Below are positions 23,525 to 34,180 of a DNA stretch of 64,000 nucleotides, one piece after another. The DNA is taken from NCBI RefSeq assembly GCF_022539505.1, contig NC_061508.1:345167484-345231483 (forward strand), read 5' to 3'. The DNA is from Lolium rigidum (taxonomy: Eukaryota > Streptophyta > Magnoliopsida > Poales > Poaceae). The translations under genes were made by a program, and so were the position numbers. Every line of letters starts with the position of its first letter. Positions within the stretch are counted from its first letter, which is position 1. The notes under the pieces were generated by a model that ran no database searches, was not told the origin of the DNA, and worked only from the letters and a program-made list of their open reading frames with translations.

Positions 23525-23539
23525 TAAGCTTGGGGATGC
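23525..23539 (+). promoter_or_regulatory. Gypsy A polypurine tract
   Basis: TAAGCTTGGGGATGC directly precedes the TGATAC of the right LTR, the position needed for plus-strand priming. The same motif is repeated twice inside the element. Confidence 0.75.
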
Positions 23540-25253
23540 TGATACACGTCTCCGACGTATCGATAATTTCTTGTGTTCCATGCCACATTATTGATGTTAT
23601 CTACATGTTTTATGCACACTTTATGTCATATTCGTGCATTTTCTGGAACTAACCTATTAACAAGATGCCGAAGTGCCGTTCTTGTTTTCTCGCTGTTTTT
23701 GGTTTCGAAATCCTAGTAAAGAAATATTCTCGGAATTGGACGAAATAAAAGCCCGAGAGGCCTATTTTCTCACGAAGCTTCCGGAAGACCGAAGACGAAA
23801 CGAAGTGGGGCCACGGGGAGCCAAACCCTAGGGCGGCGCGCCCCCCCTTGGCCGCGCCGCCCTGTCATCTGGGGCCCCTGTGCCGCCTCTCGACTTGCCC
23901 TTCCGCCTACTTAAAGCCTCCGTGACGAAACCCCCAGTACCGAGAGCCACGATACGGAAAACCTTCCAGAGCCGCCGCCATCGCGAAGCCAAGATCTGGG
24001 GGACAGGAGTCTCTCGTTCCGGCACCCGCCGGAGCGGGGAAGTGCCCCCGGAAGGCTTCTCCATCGACACCGCTGCCATCTCCATCGCCATCTTCATCAC
24101 CGCTGCTGCTCCCATGAGGAGGGAGTAGTTCTCCATCGAGGCTCGGGGCTGTACCGGTAGCTATGTGGTTCATCTCTCTCCTATGTGTTTCAATACAATA
24201 ATCTCATGAGCTGCCCTACATGGTTGAGATTCATATGATGATGCTTGTAATCTAGATGTCATTATGCTAGTCAAGTGAGTTTTACTTATGTGATCTCCGG
24301 AGACTCCTTGTCCCACGTGTGTAAAGGTGACAGAGTGTGTGCACCGTGTGGGTCTCTTAGGCCATATTTCACGAATACTTACTCAATGTTGAATGGCATA
24401 GTGAGGTGCTTATTTATATCTCTTTATGATTGCAGCATGTTTTGTATCACAATTTATCTATGTGCTACTCTAGTGATTTGTTATTAAAGTAGTTTATTCC
24501 TCCCTGCATGTGTGCAAAGGTGACGAGTGCGTGCACCGTGTTAGTACTTGGTTTATGCTATGATCATGATCTCTTGTAGATTGCGAAGTTAACTATTGCT
24601 ATGATAATATTGATGTGATCTATTCCTCCTACATATGCATGAAGGTGACAAGTGTGCATGCTATGCTAGTACTTGGTTTAGTCTGTTGATCTATCTTACA
24701 CTTAAGGTTACCAAAACATGAGCATTATTGTGGAGCTTGTTAACTCCGGCATTGAGGGTTCGTGTAATCCTACGCAATGTGTTCATCATCCAACAAAAGT
24801 GTAGAGTATGCATTTATCTATTCTGTTATGTGATCAATGTTGAGAGTGTCCACTAGTGAAAGTGTAATCCCTAGGCCTTGTTCCAAAATACTGCGTTACT
24901 ACTGCTGCGTTACTACTCGCCGTGTTACTACTCGCTACATTACTACTCGCTTGTTTACTCGTCTCCGGGCAAAGCACTTTTCCGGTGTCATTGCCGTTGC
25001 TACCGCTTATTCATACCACCTGTATTTCACTATCTCTTCGCCGAACTAGTGCACCTATTAGGTGTGTTGGGGACACAAGAGACTTCTTGCTTTGTGGTTG
25101 CAGGGTTGCATGAGAGGGATATCTTTGACCTCTTCCTCCCTGAGTTCGATAAACCTTGGGTATCCACTTAAGGGAAACTTGCTGCTGTTCTACAAACCTC
25201 TGCTCTTGGAGGCCCAACACTGTCTAAAAGAATAGAAGCTCCCGTAGACATCA
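23540..25253 (+). repeat. Gypsy A 3' LTR
   Basis: It starts TGATACACGTCTCC (two extra bases against the 5' LTR) and ends GTAGACATCA; 1714 bp. Few base substitutions separate it from the 5' LTR, suggesting a recent insertion once indels are discounted. Confidence 0.93.
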
Positions 25254-28054
25254 GCGAGCTCCCTGTTTGAAATACCATTTAAGTTTCTGTATGGAGTTCC
25301 AAAACTGGGAACCCCTAGCCGGCACGTCCGGAGAGAAAAAATCCCTTTCCCCGAGGTACTTTGCCCGCAGAAGGTCAGCCCACAGTCCCCCTGTGTTCTG
25401 GTAGTACTTCCAAATCCATTTCAACATCAGGGCAATGTTCATGGTTTTGGTGTTAAGGATCCCAAGGCCCCCAAACTTCTTAGGTTTGCACATGGTGGCC
25501 CAATCCACCATGTGGTATCTCCTTCCCTTGCCGACTCCTTCCCAGAAGAATCGGGACCGAGACCTGTCCATAGCCGTATGGGTGGAGTCATGTAGGAGAT
25601 ACAGGCCCATAGCAAACATAGGAAGGCTCGAAAGACAGGAGTTAGTGAGCTCAAGCCGGCCGGCCGAGGCGAGAAAAAGGCCTTGCCAGGGCTCTACTCG
25701 GTGGCCCACCTTCTCCGGTAGGAATTCCCAATCCGCTACCCGCAGCGCCCGACTACTCACCGGAAGACCAAGGTATTTCATCGGAAGCTTGCCCAATTTG
25801 CAGTTGAGCATGTGCGCCACCCTACGCTGCTCCGGTTCCGTGACCCCTGTCACGTAGACCTCGCTCTTGTCAAAGTTGATCTTAAGACCCAACATATTCT
25901 CAAAGCATAGTAGGAGAAATTTAAGGTTCGCAATCCCCAGGTCCGAGGGCTCAATCATGACAAGGGTGTCATCTGAAGGTGTGTCACCCCCCCTGGGATG
26001 AGGTGGGAGACGACCCCGCGGATGTGGTCAGCCGAGTTAGCCTTGTCCAACATCGCGGCGAGGCCATCCACAAGGAAATCGAAAAGGATCGGCGAGAGGG
26101 GGTCCCCCTGTCGCACACCCCTCGCATTACGAAAGAAAGGTCCCACCTCTCCATTGACGTTGATAGCAGTCTGGCCTCCCATGACCATCTGCATCAATCT
26201 GTGTACATTCATGTCCGAAAAACCCTTGCGGTGTAGGATCTCTCGGAGAAAATCCCAGTTCACCCTGTCGTAGGCCTTCTCAAAGTCGAGTTTAAGCAAG
26301 AGGCCCCCAAGCCTCTTGGCGTGGAGCTCGTGTGCAATTTCGTGCAGGGCGAGCACCCCCTCATGAAGACACCTACCCCGGATGAAAGCAGTCTGGCTCC
26401 TATCAATGGTTCTATGAGCCATCGGCGCTAAGCGGGTTGCATACGCCTTTGCCACAAACTTGAAGATGACATTGATAAGCGCTATGGGCCTAAACTGCTT
26501 GATCGTGTCCGCCCCTTTGACCTTTGGGATGAGGGTGATGACCCCAAAGTTCAGATGCGCGATATCCACCCTACCCAAAACGAAGTCATTCAGGATCTTG
26601 AGGATAGGCTCTCGCAGGATTCCCCAGAATCGCTTGAAGAAGGTGACCGGCAACCCAACCGGCCCGGGCGCGGAATCCGGCCTCATGCTGAGAAGGACCT
26701 CATCGAGCTCGGCAGGAGTAAAAGTCAACTCGAGCGCGAGGTTTTCCGCCGGAAGAATCTGCTGGTCCCCAGACCACAAATCAGAGTGGAGGGAGAAGAC
26801 CCTCTCCTCCCCCCAAGAACCCATGAGACCGCGGTAGAACGCATATACGTGTTCCGTAAGGCCCAGCTGCTCGTCGACCTCCCCGTGGTCCGTGACAAGC
26901 CGAGGGATCGAGCACTTCCGTCGCCTACCGTTGGCGATGGCGTGGAAATACGCCGTGCAGGAGTCCCCCATGACCGTCCAACGCACCCTACTGCGTTGTC
27001 TCCAGTACTCCTCCTCAAGGCTATCCATGAGGAGTAGTTGGTCCTCCAGATGGTATCTGAGGGCCCAACCCTCCTCATCCAACCCGTCAGAGTCCGCCTG
27101 CCGGTCCAGTCCGTCAATCTGCGCCAGGAGGTCCGCCCTAAACACCCTCCGTTCCTTCCCCAAATTGGCCCCCCAGCCCTTTAGGAATTGACGTAGATTC
27201 CTAGCAATGCACTGCCAGCCGTCTATGCTGTCCCAGTGGGGACCCAGCTCATGCAGGTAGCGATGCAGTTTGTCGCTGATGAGCTCCCCAAAGCCCGCAA
27301 CACGGAACCACCAAGTCTGGAAGAAAAAACGTGGTGGTCTCCGAACCGTGACTTCCCCACTATCCAGGAGGAGTGGGTTGTGGTCTGACCCAATCCTCGT
27401 GATAGCCGTAACGGAGCAGAAAGGAAACGCCGCCTCCCAGGCTGGCGAAACAAAGACCCTGTCCAGCACACACCTGATCGGACAAAGTTGTCTGTTGGTC
27501 CAGGTAAAGCGGGCCCCCGCCCGGTTAATCTCCCTAAGCGACATGGCCGCAATGGAGTCATTGAATCTGCGAATCCGAGGCCAGTTGATGTTCCCGTTGT
27601 TCTTATCCTGAGCAGACCGGATAAGGTTAAAATCCCCGGCCACTACCAGAGGTACCTGGCACTGCTGGACCGCAAGCTCGAGCTCCCCCAAGAACTCCTC
27701 AGTGCGGGAGTGGTCAGCCGGACCGTAGACCAGCATGAAGCACCACTTCATGTTGGTGTTGCGTTGCAAGACGGTGGCGCTAAGGAAGAAGGTTCCCATC
27801 CTCCACGCCCCAACCTCAAAGGATTCATCCCTAAATCCCAGGAGCATACCGCCGGAGTGACCCACCGCCGGTAGGTGATTCCAAGCGAAGAGGCCTCCCA
27901 CCTCTAAGCTCCGAAGCTCCGCCGTGGAGAAGTCCTGTTTAATGGTTTCTTGTAGCCCGATGATATCCAACCTGTTGGTTCTAATGTAGTCCCTAAGCTG
28001 GGATCTCCGGCCCTCCCGACCGAAACCCCTGATATTGTATGAGAGAGCTTTCAT
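25254..28054 (-). pseudogene. LINE A ORF2: AP endonuclease and reverse transcriptase
   Basis: The frame starts with ATG at 28054, inside the ORF1 stop. The N-terminal endonuclease shows NIRGFG, LQET, VYGPAD, GDFNLI, TWTN, LDRVF and SDHNPL. The reverse transcriptase follows with LIPKVKGAD, QTAFIRGR, KLDFEKAYDRVNWDFL and RQGDPLSPILF. At about 25968-25979 the catalytic YADD motif is damaged: sequence for the Tyr-Ala part is missing and the frame changes, so the thumb and connection continue in another frame to the Gypsy A insertion. With the part at 17476-18334 the product would be about 1200 aa, normal for the clade. The enzyme would nick target DNA and copy the LINE RNA. Confidence 0.9.
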
Positions 28055-31000
28055 CTAGCAGCTGAGCGTTTGCCGCGCCCCTTCCGAACCGCCAGAACTG
28101 GGCAAGTAAGGCGTTTCGCACGCTTCCCCTGCGGCGTGCCGGACCTAGATGTTCCCTGCATCCGGTCAGCTAGGACAACCGAGACGGGCCCCTCCCCGCT
28201 GGAAGTGGTAGCCGCGGCCCCCCCGGCCGGCGCAGTGCGCGCAGCAGCGCCCTGGGTTTCCACCGGCTGCGCCGCCCCGGGTTCCGCCTGTGCTGCCTCC
28301 CTGGCAGCATGAGCACGGGCCAGCTCCGCAGCCTCCCTGCTGGCCGCCACTTCCGCAAGCGCCGCCTGGGCTCTTTCCTTAGCGCGGATCAGAGACAACG
28401 CCTCAATGGGGGACCCTGTCGAGGGAGTGAAAACCACACAACTATCCGAAGCCACACGGGAGAGGTGAGAATCAGAGAGGGAATCAAGGACAATAAAGGG
28501 ATTACCTTTCTCCAAGTTCCGCTCCGCCGCCCGCTGTTGCGCCTTCTCCATGGTGGGGGTAGCCGCGGCTCCCCGGTTCCTCGTGCTCTTGCGTGTCGTC
28601 TCAACCACCACCGTCTTCGTGCGTCTGCCTTTAGCCGCCGCCTGCCTGGAGTACGTCTTGGCCGAGGCCGCAGCCGCGGGTGGCTCGTCCCGCAGCGGCT
28701 CCTCCACCTCCACCTGGGCGCCAGTCTCGCCAACCCGCACGTCACACGGCGCAACCTGCTGGGGCCCCTCCACCACCATCTCGCTGTCAGCCAGCTCCAG
28801 CGACCGCGGGGAAAGGTGTGGATCCTCCCCGGTAGAGCTCGAGCGCACCTGAGCGACGACCGGGTCCACCACCATGGACACCATGTCGCCGGAGGCGAGG
28901 GAGCTCTTCTCAGGATCCCCAGCGAGGGCTTTCTTGCGCGCCTGCCCGTCCAAATCCTCCGCCGTGGTGAGCGCCCAGCCCATCCCACCGAGAGCCAGCG
29001 ACGAGAACGGGAAAGCCCCCAGGTTGGACCCGTACTGGTCGCCAATGCCCGCCAACCCCCAGCGCAGCTGCGGCGCACTGCTAGGCCCCTCCTTGCGCAG
29101 TGCATGGGACCTGCCCGTGTCTCCACCCTGCAGCGAGCTCGCGTCCGCCGCCTTTTCCTTCTCCTTGCCGCTCCCCTTCCATCCATGCTTGTTGTAGTCG
29201 CCGGTGCTGCGATCCTCGGAGTCATCATCGCCATCGTCGTCCCTTGGCGGCGCAGGAGGATGGGGAGCTCCATCATCGCCCGTCGACCCATGGCCACGGC
29301 CACCCAGCTCAGCGACACCCCCACATTGAAAGGCACTCCATTGACGAACACCTGAATAGTCCCCTTGATTCTCTCCGGGTAGCGGCATTGGAAGCGCATC
29401 CGAATAGGCTCGGTCCTCCACTTCCGCAAGGAGAGCTCATCAACCTCCACAGGCCTGCCCACCATGACCATGGCCGCCATCAGTCTGTCCACCTCCAGAA
29501 GGTCCCGCGGGACCCCAGTCAACCGCACCCACGTCGATGGGAGCGCCTTCCCGGCTGGGGGGCCAAGAAGGCCTCCCGGATCTCCACATCAGTTTTGCTC
29601 AAGGGAAGATAGAGCTTCCCACTCCCCGTACTCATCTTGAGGGTGGCCCTGGACGGAAAGTGCACCGTGAACTCGGAGTCGGTGAGCTTTGACACCTGCC
29701 AGTCCCAAAGGTCATCCACGAGATTCTTGAGCTCGTCGGAGAGCTGAGACGCAGAAAGTGGTGCCCCTCTGAACTTGATCATCGCCGCAAACTGGTCCCC
29801 CTGACCCTCGTCGCGGATCGGCTCCACGTCGATGTTGAAGAAGCCACCTCCCGAAATCGCGTGGCCCATGGACTGCAGCTCTGCCCGGGCGTTCGGTCTG
29901 TTCGGTTTGCTCGGTCCGGTCTCTTCGGTCTTTGTCAATTTCGGTCATCTAAGAATGCTACCCGTATTACAATCGGTCTTTTCGGTCTTTTTGTATTCGG
30001 TCTTCGGTCTTTTCGGTCCGGTCTTCGGTCATGACCGTATAGACCAAATAGAGAAAAATGGCAGCAGACTATATATATATAGAATGACAGAACAAAAATG
30101 CACAAGTTCATCTCATTCTCATGTACATATTTATTACCCCAATTTCATCTTCAGATTCAGGCCGTCGACAGAAAAGCAGTAAGAAAATTGCATCGCTCTC
30201 CATGCTCAACAACAAACGCATCTCAGATCTGGCCAAATAAAAGTAACTAGCATACAAAATGCAACACAAAGAATCAGTAATCAACTATTACTTCAGCATT
30301 CTAGGCTAGCTCTACGCGTGTGAACTGATTCGATTTCTGGGGAAGAGCTCGGTCTTTTCGGTCGTATCGGTCTCTGCCTAGCGACGACCGAACAGCCCGA
30401 TAAAATTTCGGTCATGCGATGTCCAAGACCGAGCTGGTAACCGAAGACCGAATTTTCGGTTTTTTCAGGTTCGGTCCCGGTCTTTTCGGGTTCGGTCTTC
30501 GGTTTCGGTTTTTAATGCCCGGCCAGAACTGCAGCAGAAGGGGCTTGCCTCGTGTCGGACAGCTAGCGGAGCTGTGTCCCTCCTTGCTGCAGATGATGCA
30601 GAGGGGTTCGACGGAGCACTCGGACTGGAAGTGCCCGGACCTCCCGCAGCGGAAACACTCTCCGCTAGCTGCGGGCGCCACCACCAGCCCAACCCCTTGT
30701 TTGGCCTTGCCCTTCTGCCTCTGGGAGCCTGCCGCACCCTGCGACTGGGACCTGCCCGCGCCTCCCTGGTTCCCCTGAGCACGCCCGCCCCCACCCTGGT
30801 TGCGGGATCCCGAGTGGTAGGGCTGCTGCCTCGTCGGCCCTTGCGCCCGCGGCGGCTCCTGGGAGCGATGACGGGAGGGCTCCCTGTCTTGCTGTCGGCC
30901 CCGACCGACTTCATCCGCCTGCCGGCCGCCATCAGTTGAGGGCCTCCGGACTTCGCCGCCCCCGCCACCGTCATACCTCCGCTTGTTGCCGTTCGCGCCA

Positions 31001-31341
31001 CCACCCTGGGAGCTGTTGCCGTTGTCGACGCCGTAGCTGCTCGAACCGCCATAGCCATTGTTGTTGAAGTTGCTGCCTTGTCCATTGCTGTCGTTGCCAA
31101 AGCCGGTGTTGTCGCCGCCGCCGTGTCCGTTGTAGTAGTCGTCCGCGCCAGAGTTGTTGTTGTTGTAGAAGCCGCGGCCGTCACGGCCTTCTCCGCCGCC
31201 GCCACCGGCACCGCGCCCATCACGCCTGTCGCCACCGCGCCCGCCACCGTAGTCACCACCCCGGTCACCAGCACGGTCGCCGCCGCGGGCACCGCCCCGG
31301 TCTCCCGCACGCTCACCCGCCCGGTCACCGCGCCTCTCCAT
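28051..31341 (-). pseudogene. LINE A ORF1: RNA-binding protein, split and frameshifted
   Basis: ATG at 31341 starts an RGG/Gly/Asn-rich low-complexity N-terminus (repeats of GDRAGDRGG and NNNNSG), followed by two CCHC-type knuckles: CFRCGRSGHFQSEC and CIICSKEGHSSASC. A 627-bp insertion (29889-30515) follows soon after. Beyond it is a conserved globular segment (GHAISGGGFFNI to LYLPLSK; WRTEPIRMRFQCRYPERIKG) spread over two frames, then a long acidic and Ala-rich tail ending at TGA 28053-28051. At least two frameshifts separate the pieces (near 29520 and 29410). ORF1 proteins coat LINE RNA and act as chaperones. Confidence 0.85.
29889..30515. mobile_element. Small DNA-transposon-like insertion rich in TTCGGTC repeats
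   Basis: A 7-bp repeat TGCCCGG (29882-29888 and 30516-30522) flanks 627 bp that interrupt ORF1. Both ends are packed with TTCGGTC and related motifs, while the middle is AT-rich without a frame. The 7-8-bp duplication and subterminal repeats suggest a hAT-like non-autonomous element, but clear terminal inverted repeats are lacking. Class is tentative. Confidence 0.6.
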
Positions 31342-32351
31342 CGCCACCACCTCAGCAAAGGACCGGATCAGGGGAGAGGGAGGAAGGAAGCGGTGGAGGG
31401 TTCTGGCAAATCGCCCGCGCCGCCGCACCTCACGAGCACGAGCAGGAAAACCTAGTTTAGGGTCTCTACATCCCTGTGGGATCCAGAGCCACTTAACTGG
31501 CTTCTGCCGGGCCTGGGAGGCCTCCACCGGGCCAGGAGACGCCAGATGGGCCCGCTCCCCGACCACGGCCCACGAGAGCGGCCCCAAAGTCACCCCCGGA
31601 GAAAGGGCCATCATCGGGTGGGCCTCCGCAGCCTCCAGGCCCAGAAACAGCCCAGCCCCAGGATTCGTCCCCGCTAGCTTGGCAGTAGGGTTTGACGGCC
31701 CCTCCGTACCAACCCGCTGCGCCGCCCCGGCGGCCGCCGCCGGCGCGAGGACCAATAGCCGTCGGTCAGAACTTCCCGTCCTGGCCGGCGTCGTGGGCCA
31801 AGCGCCTCCCCCACTTCGTCGCCTTGAGAGAGGGCTCCCATCTCCTAACCGCCGGAAACGCGGGGCGCTACCCCGGCCGCCGCCGGCAAAACGCGAGCCC
31901 CTGCCGCCCGGGGCGAAGCGGCGGTGATGGAGAGAGCCCCCCAGCTCCTCCGCCCTCGCAATGAACCCTCCCAGGGTTGGTCTGGCAGGCGGGCAGCTCG
32001 CCGCCCGGAGCTCCCGCCCAACCTCCTCGTCGTCTTCCGCCGAGGAGCTCATCTCCCCCTCCGAAGAGCTCGCCTCCCCCTCCGCCCAAGGAGGGAACCG
32101 AGCCCAGAACCTACCGCACCTCCTCGCCGACCTTGCCGGCGAGCAAGACCACCGCGCGGCGCCACCACCGGCTCCTCCGAACCGACGCCAGAGTCGGGCG
32201 AGGCCCCGCCGTCTGGGTCGCCATCTTCGTCGCCATCCTCGTCGCCTAAGCCCCTCCTCGCGGGCTTACCGCTTCGAGCCATCCCCATTTTTCCATCGCC
32301 GTCATTTGCCAACATATGCATCCTCCATACCAAAATCAACCACACAAACTC
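31342..32351 (-). promoter_or_regulatory. LINE A 5' leader and likely internal promoter region
   Basis: About 1 kb of GC-rich sequence lies between the 15-bp duplication and the ORF1 ATG at 31341. In plant LINEs this leader holds the internal promoter. The ORF1 frame stays open upstream into this leader, but the composition differs and I place the start at the ATG before the RGG-rich segment. Confidence 0.55.
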
Positions 32352-32366
32352 TTCAATCGAAGAGAT

Positions 32367-32591
32367 TAAAAAAAAAGGTCTATTTGTTGAGAGGTCGACA
32401 GGATCTGTAAAGGTCGCAAACAAACGGCACCGTGGCGTTTTTACCATAATAAAAATTGTTATTGGAAATATGATGTGGAAAGCTTGATGAGTTGGATGCT
32501 TTGCATGTTGAGAGAAATTACTTAGTGGGTTGCTTCTATTTAGATATTATAGATTAGTTTATTTCCTTCCTATTAGCGTGGAGGTGTACAT
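32367..32591. other. Short unassigned spacer between LINE A and Gypsy B
   Basis: It belongs to the same original locus as 15024-15795. It ends in TACAT (32587-32591), the presumed target duplication of Gypsy B; the second copy was not found because the other end of that element is lost in the gap. Confidence 0.5.
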
Positions 32592-34180
32592 TGATGGCGC
32601 GTGATGCACACGTCCGTTGGTAACTCCAAGAGGAAGATGTGATGCGCACAGCAGTAAGTTTTCCCTCAGAAAGAAACCAAGGTTATCGAACCAGTAGGAG
32701 ATGAAGGGCACGTGAAGGTTGTTGGTGGAGGAGTGTAGTGCGGCGCAACACCAGGGATTCCGGCGCCAACGTGGACCTGCACAACACAATCAAAATACTT
32801 TGCCCCAACGTAACAGTGAGATTGTCAATCTCACCGGCTTGCTGAAAACAAAGGATTAAACGTATGGTGTGGAGAATGATGTTTGTTTGCGAAGAACAAC
32901 AGAGAACAGAGATTGCAGTAGATTGTATTTCAGATGTAAAAGAATGGACCGGGGTCCACAGTTCACTAGTGGTGTCTCTCAAATAAGATAAATAGCATGT
33001 TGGGTGAACAAATTACGTTGGGCAATTGACAGAATAGAGATGCACATATATATCATGATGACTACTATGATATTTAATCAGGGCATTACGACAAAGAACA
33101 TATACCGTCATCCAGCATGCATCTATGCCTAAAAAGTCCACCTTCAGGTTAGCATCCGCACCCCTTCCAGTATTAAGTTGCAAACAACAGACAATTGCAT
33201 TAAGTATGGTGCATAATGTAATCAACACAAATATCCTTAGACAAAGCATCGATGTTTTATCCCTAGTGGCAACAAGACATCCAAAACCTTAGAACTTTCT
33301 CGTCACCGTCCCAGCATTCAATGGAGGCATGAACCCACTATCGAGCATAAATACTCCCTCTTGGAGTCACAAGTATCAACTTGGCCGAGCCTCTACTAGC
33401 AACGGAGAGCATGCAAGAACATAAACAACACATATATGATAGATCAATTAATCAACTTGACATAGTATTCAATATTCATCGGATCCCAACAAACACAACA
33501 TGTAGCATTACAAATAGATGATCCCGATCATGATAGGAAGCTCACAAGATCTAAACATGATAGCACAAGAGGAGAAGACAACCATCTAGCTACTGCTATG
33601 GACCCATAGTCCAAGGATGAACTACTCACGCATCAATCCGGAGGCGGGCATGGTGATGTAGAGCCCTCCGGTGATGATTCCCCTCTCCGGCAGGGTGCCG
33701 GAGGCGATCTCCTGAATCCCCCGAGATGGGATTGGCGGCGGCGGCGTCTCAGTAACTTTTCTCGTATCGTGGCTCTCGGTACTAGGGTTTTCGCGACGGA
33801 GAGAATATATAGGCGAAGGGGCAGCGCAAGGGGGTACCCGAGGGGCCCACACCATATGGCGACGCGGCCAGAGGTGGGGCCGCGCCGCCCTATGGGGTGG
33901 CCGCCTCGTCGCCCCTCTTCGTCTCCTCTTCGGACTTCTGGAAGGCTCCGTGGAAAATAAGACCGTGGGCTTTTGTTTCGTCCAATTCCGAGAATATTTC
34001 CTGTGTAGGATTTCTGAAACCAAAAACAGCAGAAAACATGAACTGGCACTGCGGCATCTTGTTAATAGATTAGTGCCGGAAAATGCATCAAAACATTATA
34101 AAGTATGACTAAAACATGTTGGTATTGTCATAAAACTAGCATGGAACATAAGAAATTAAAGATACGTTGGAGACGTATCA
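32592..34180 (-). repeat. Gypsy B 3' LTR
   Basis: Read on the minus strand it begins TGATACGTCTCCAACG at 34180 and ends GCGCCATCA at 32592, 1589 bp. A TACAT pentamer precedes it on the plus strand. Confidence 0.88.

Larger units (their letters stand above)
18340..25253 (+). mobile_element. Gypsy A: 6.9-kb non-autonomous LTR retrotransposon (Sabrina-like)
   Basis: It has two LTRs (18340-20044 and 23540-25253), a GCGAG duplication, a tRNA-Asp primer site and a polypurine tract. The 3.5-kb interior has no gag, protease, reverse transcriptase or integrase; it holds one 244-codon frame and about 2.6 kb of non-coding sequence similar to that in Gypsy B. Copying would need proteins from another element. 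LTRs start TGATAC and end CA. The sequence resembles the Triticeae Sabrina group as I remember it; the name is unverified. Confidence 0.92.
15811..32351 (-). mobile_element. LINE A: L1-type LINE split by three nested insertions
   Basis: A perfect 15-bp duplication TTCAATCGAAGAGAT lies at 15796-15810 and 32352-32366. Between the copies, reading from right to left, are a 5' leader (31342-32351), ORF1 with a CCHC zinc knuckle, ORF2 with AP endonuclease, reverse transcriptase and zf-RVT domain, and a 3' leader. Removing the CACTA, Gypsy and 0.6-kb insertions with their duplications leaves about 7.5 kb. ORF1 and ORF2 meet at an ATGA overlap (28051-28054). It carries frameshifts in ORF1 and a deletion at the reverse transcriptase catalytic motif, so this copy is not active. 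Confidence 0.9.

Noticed and set aside
30016..30440. A gene inside the TTCGGTC-rich insertion
   Set aside because: Only short frames; AT-rich interior with no motifs.
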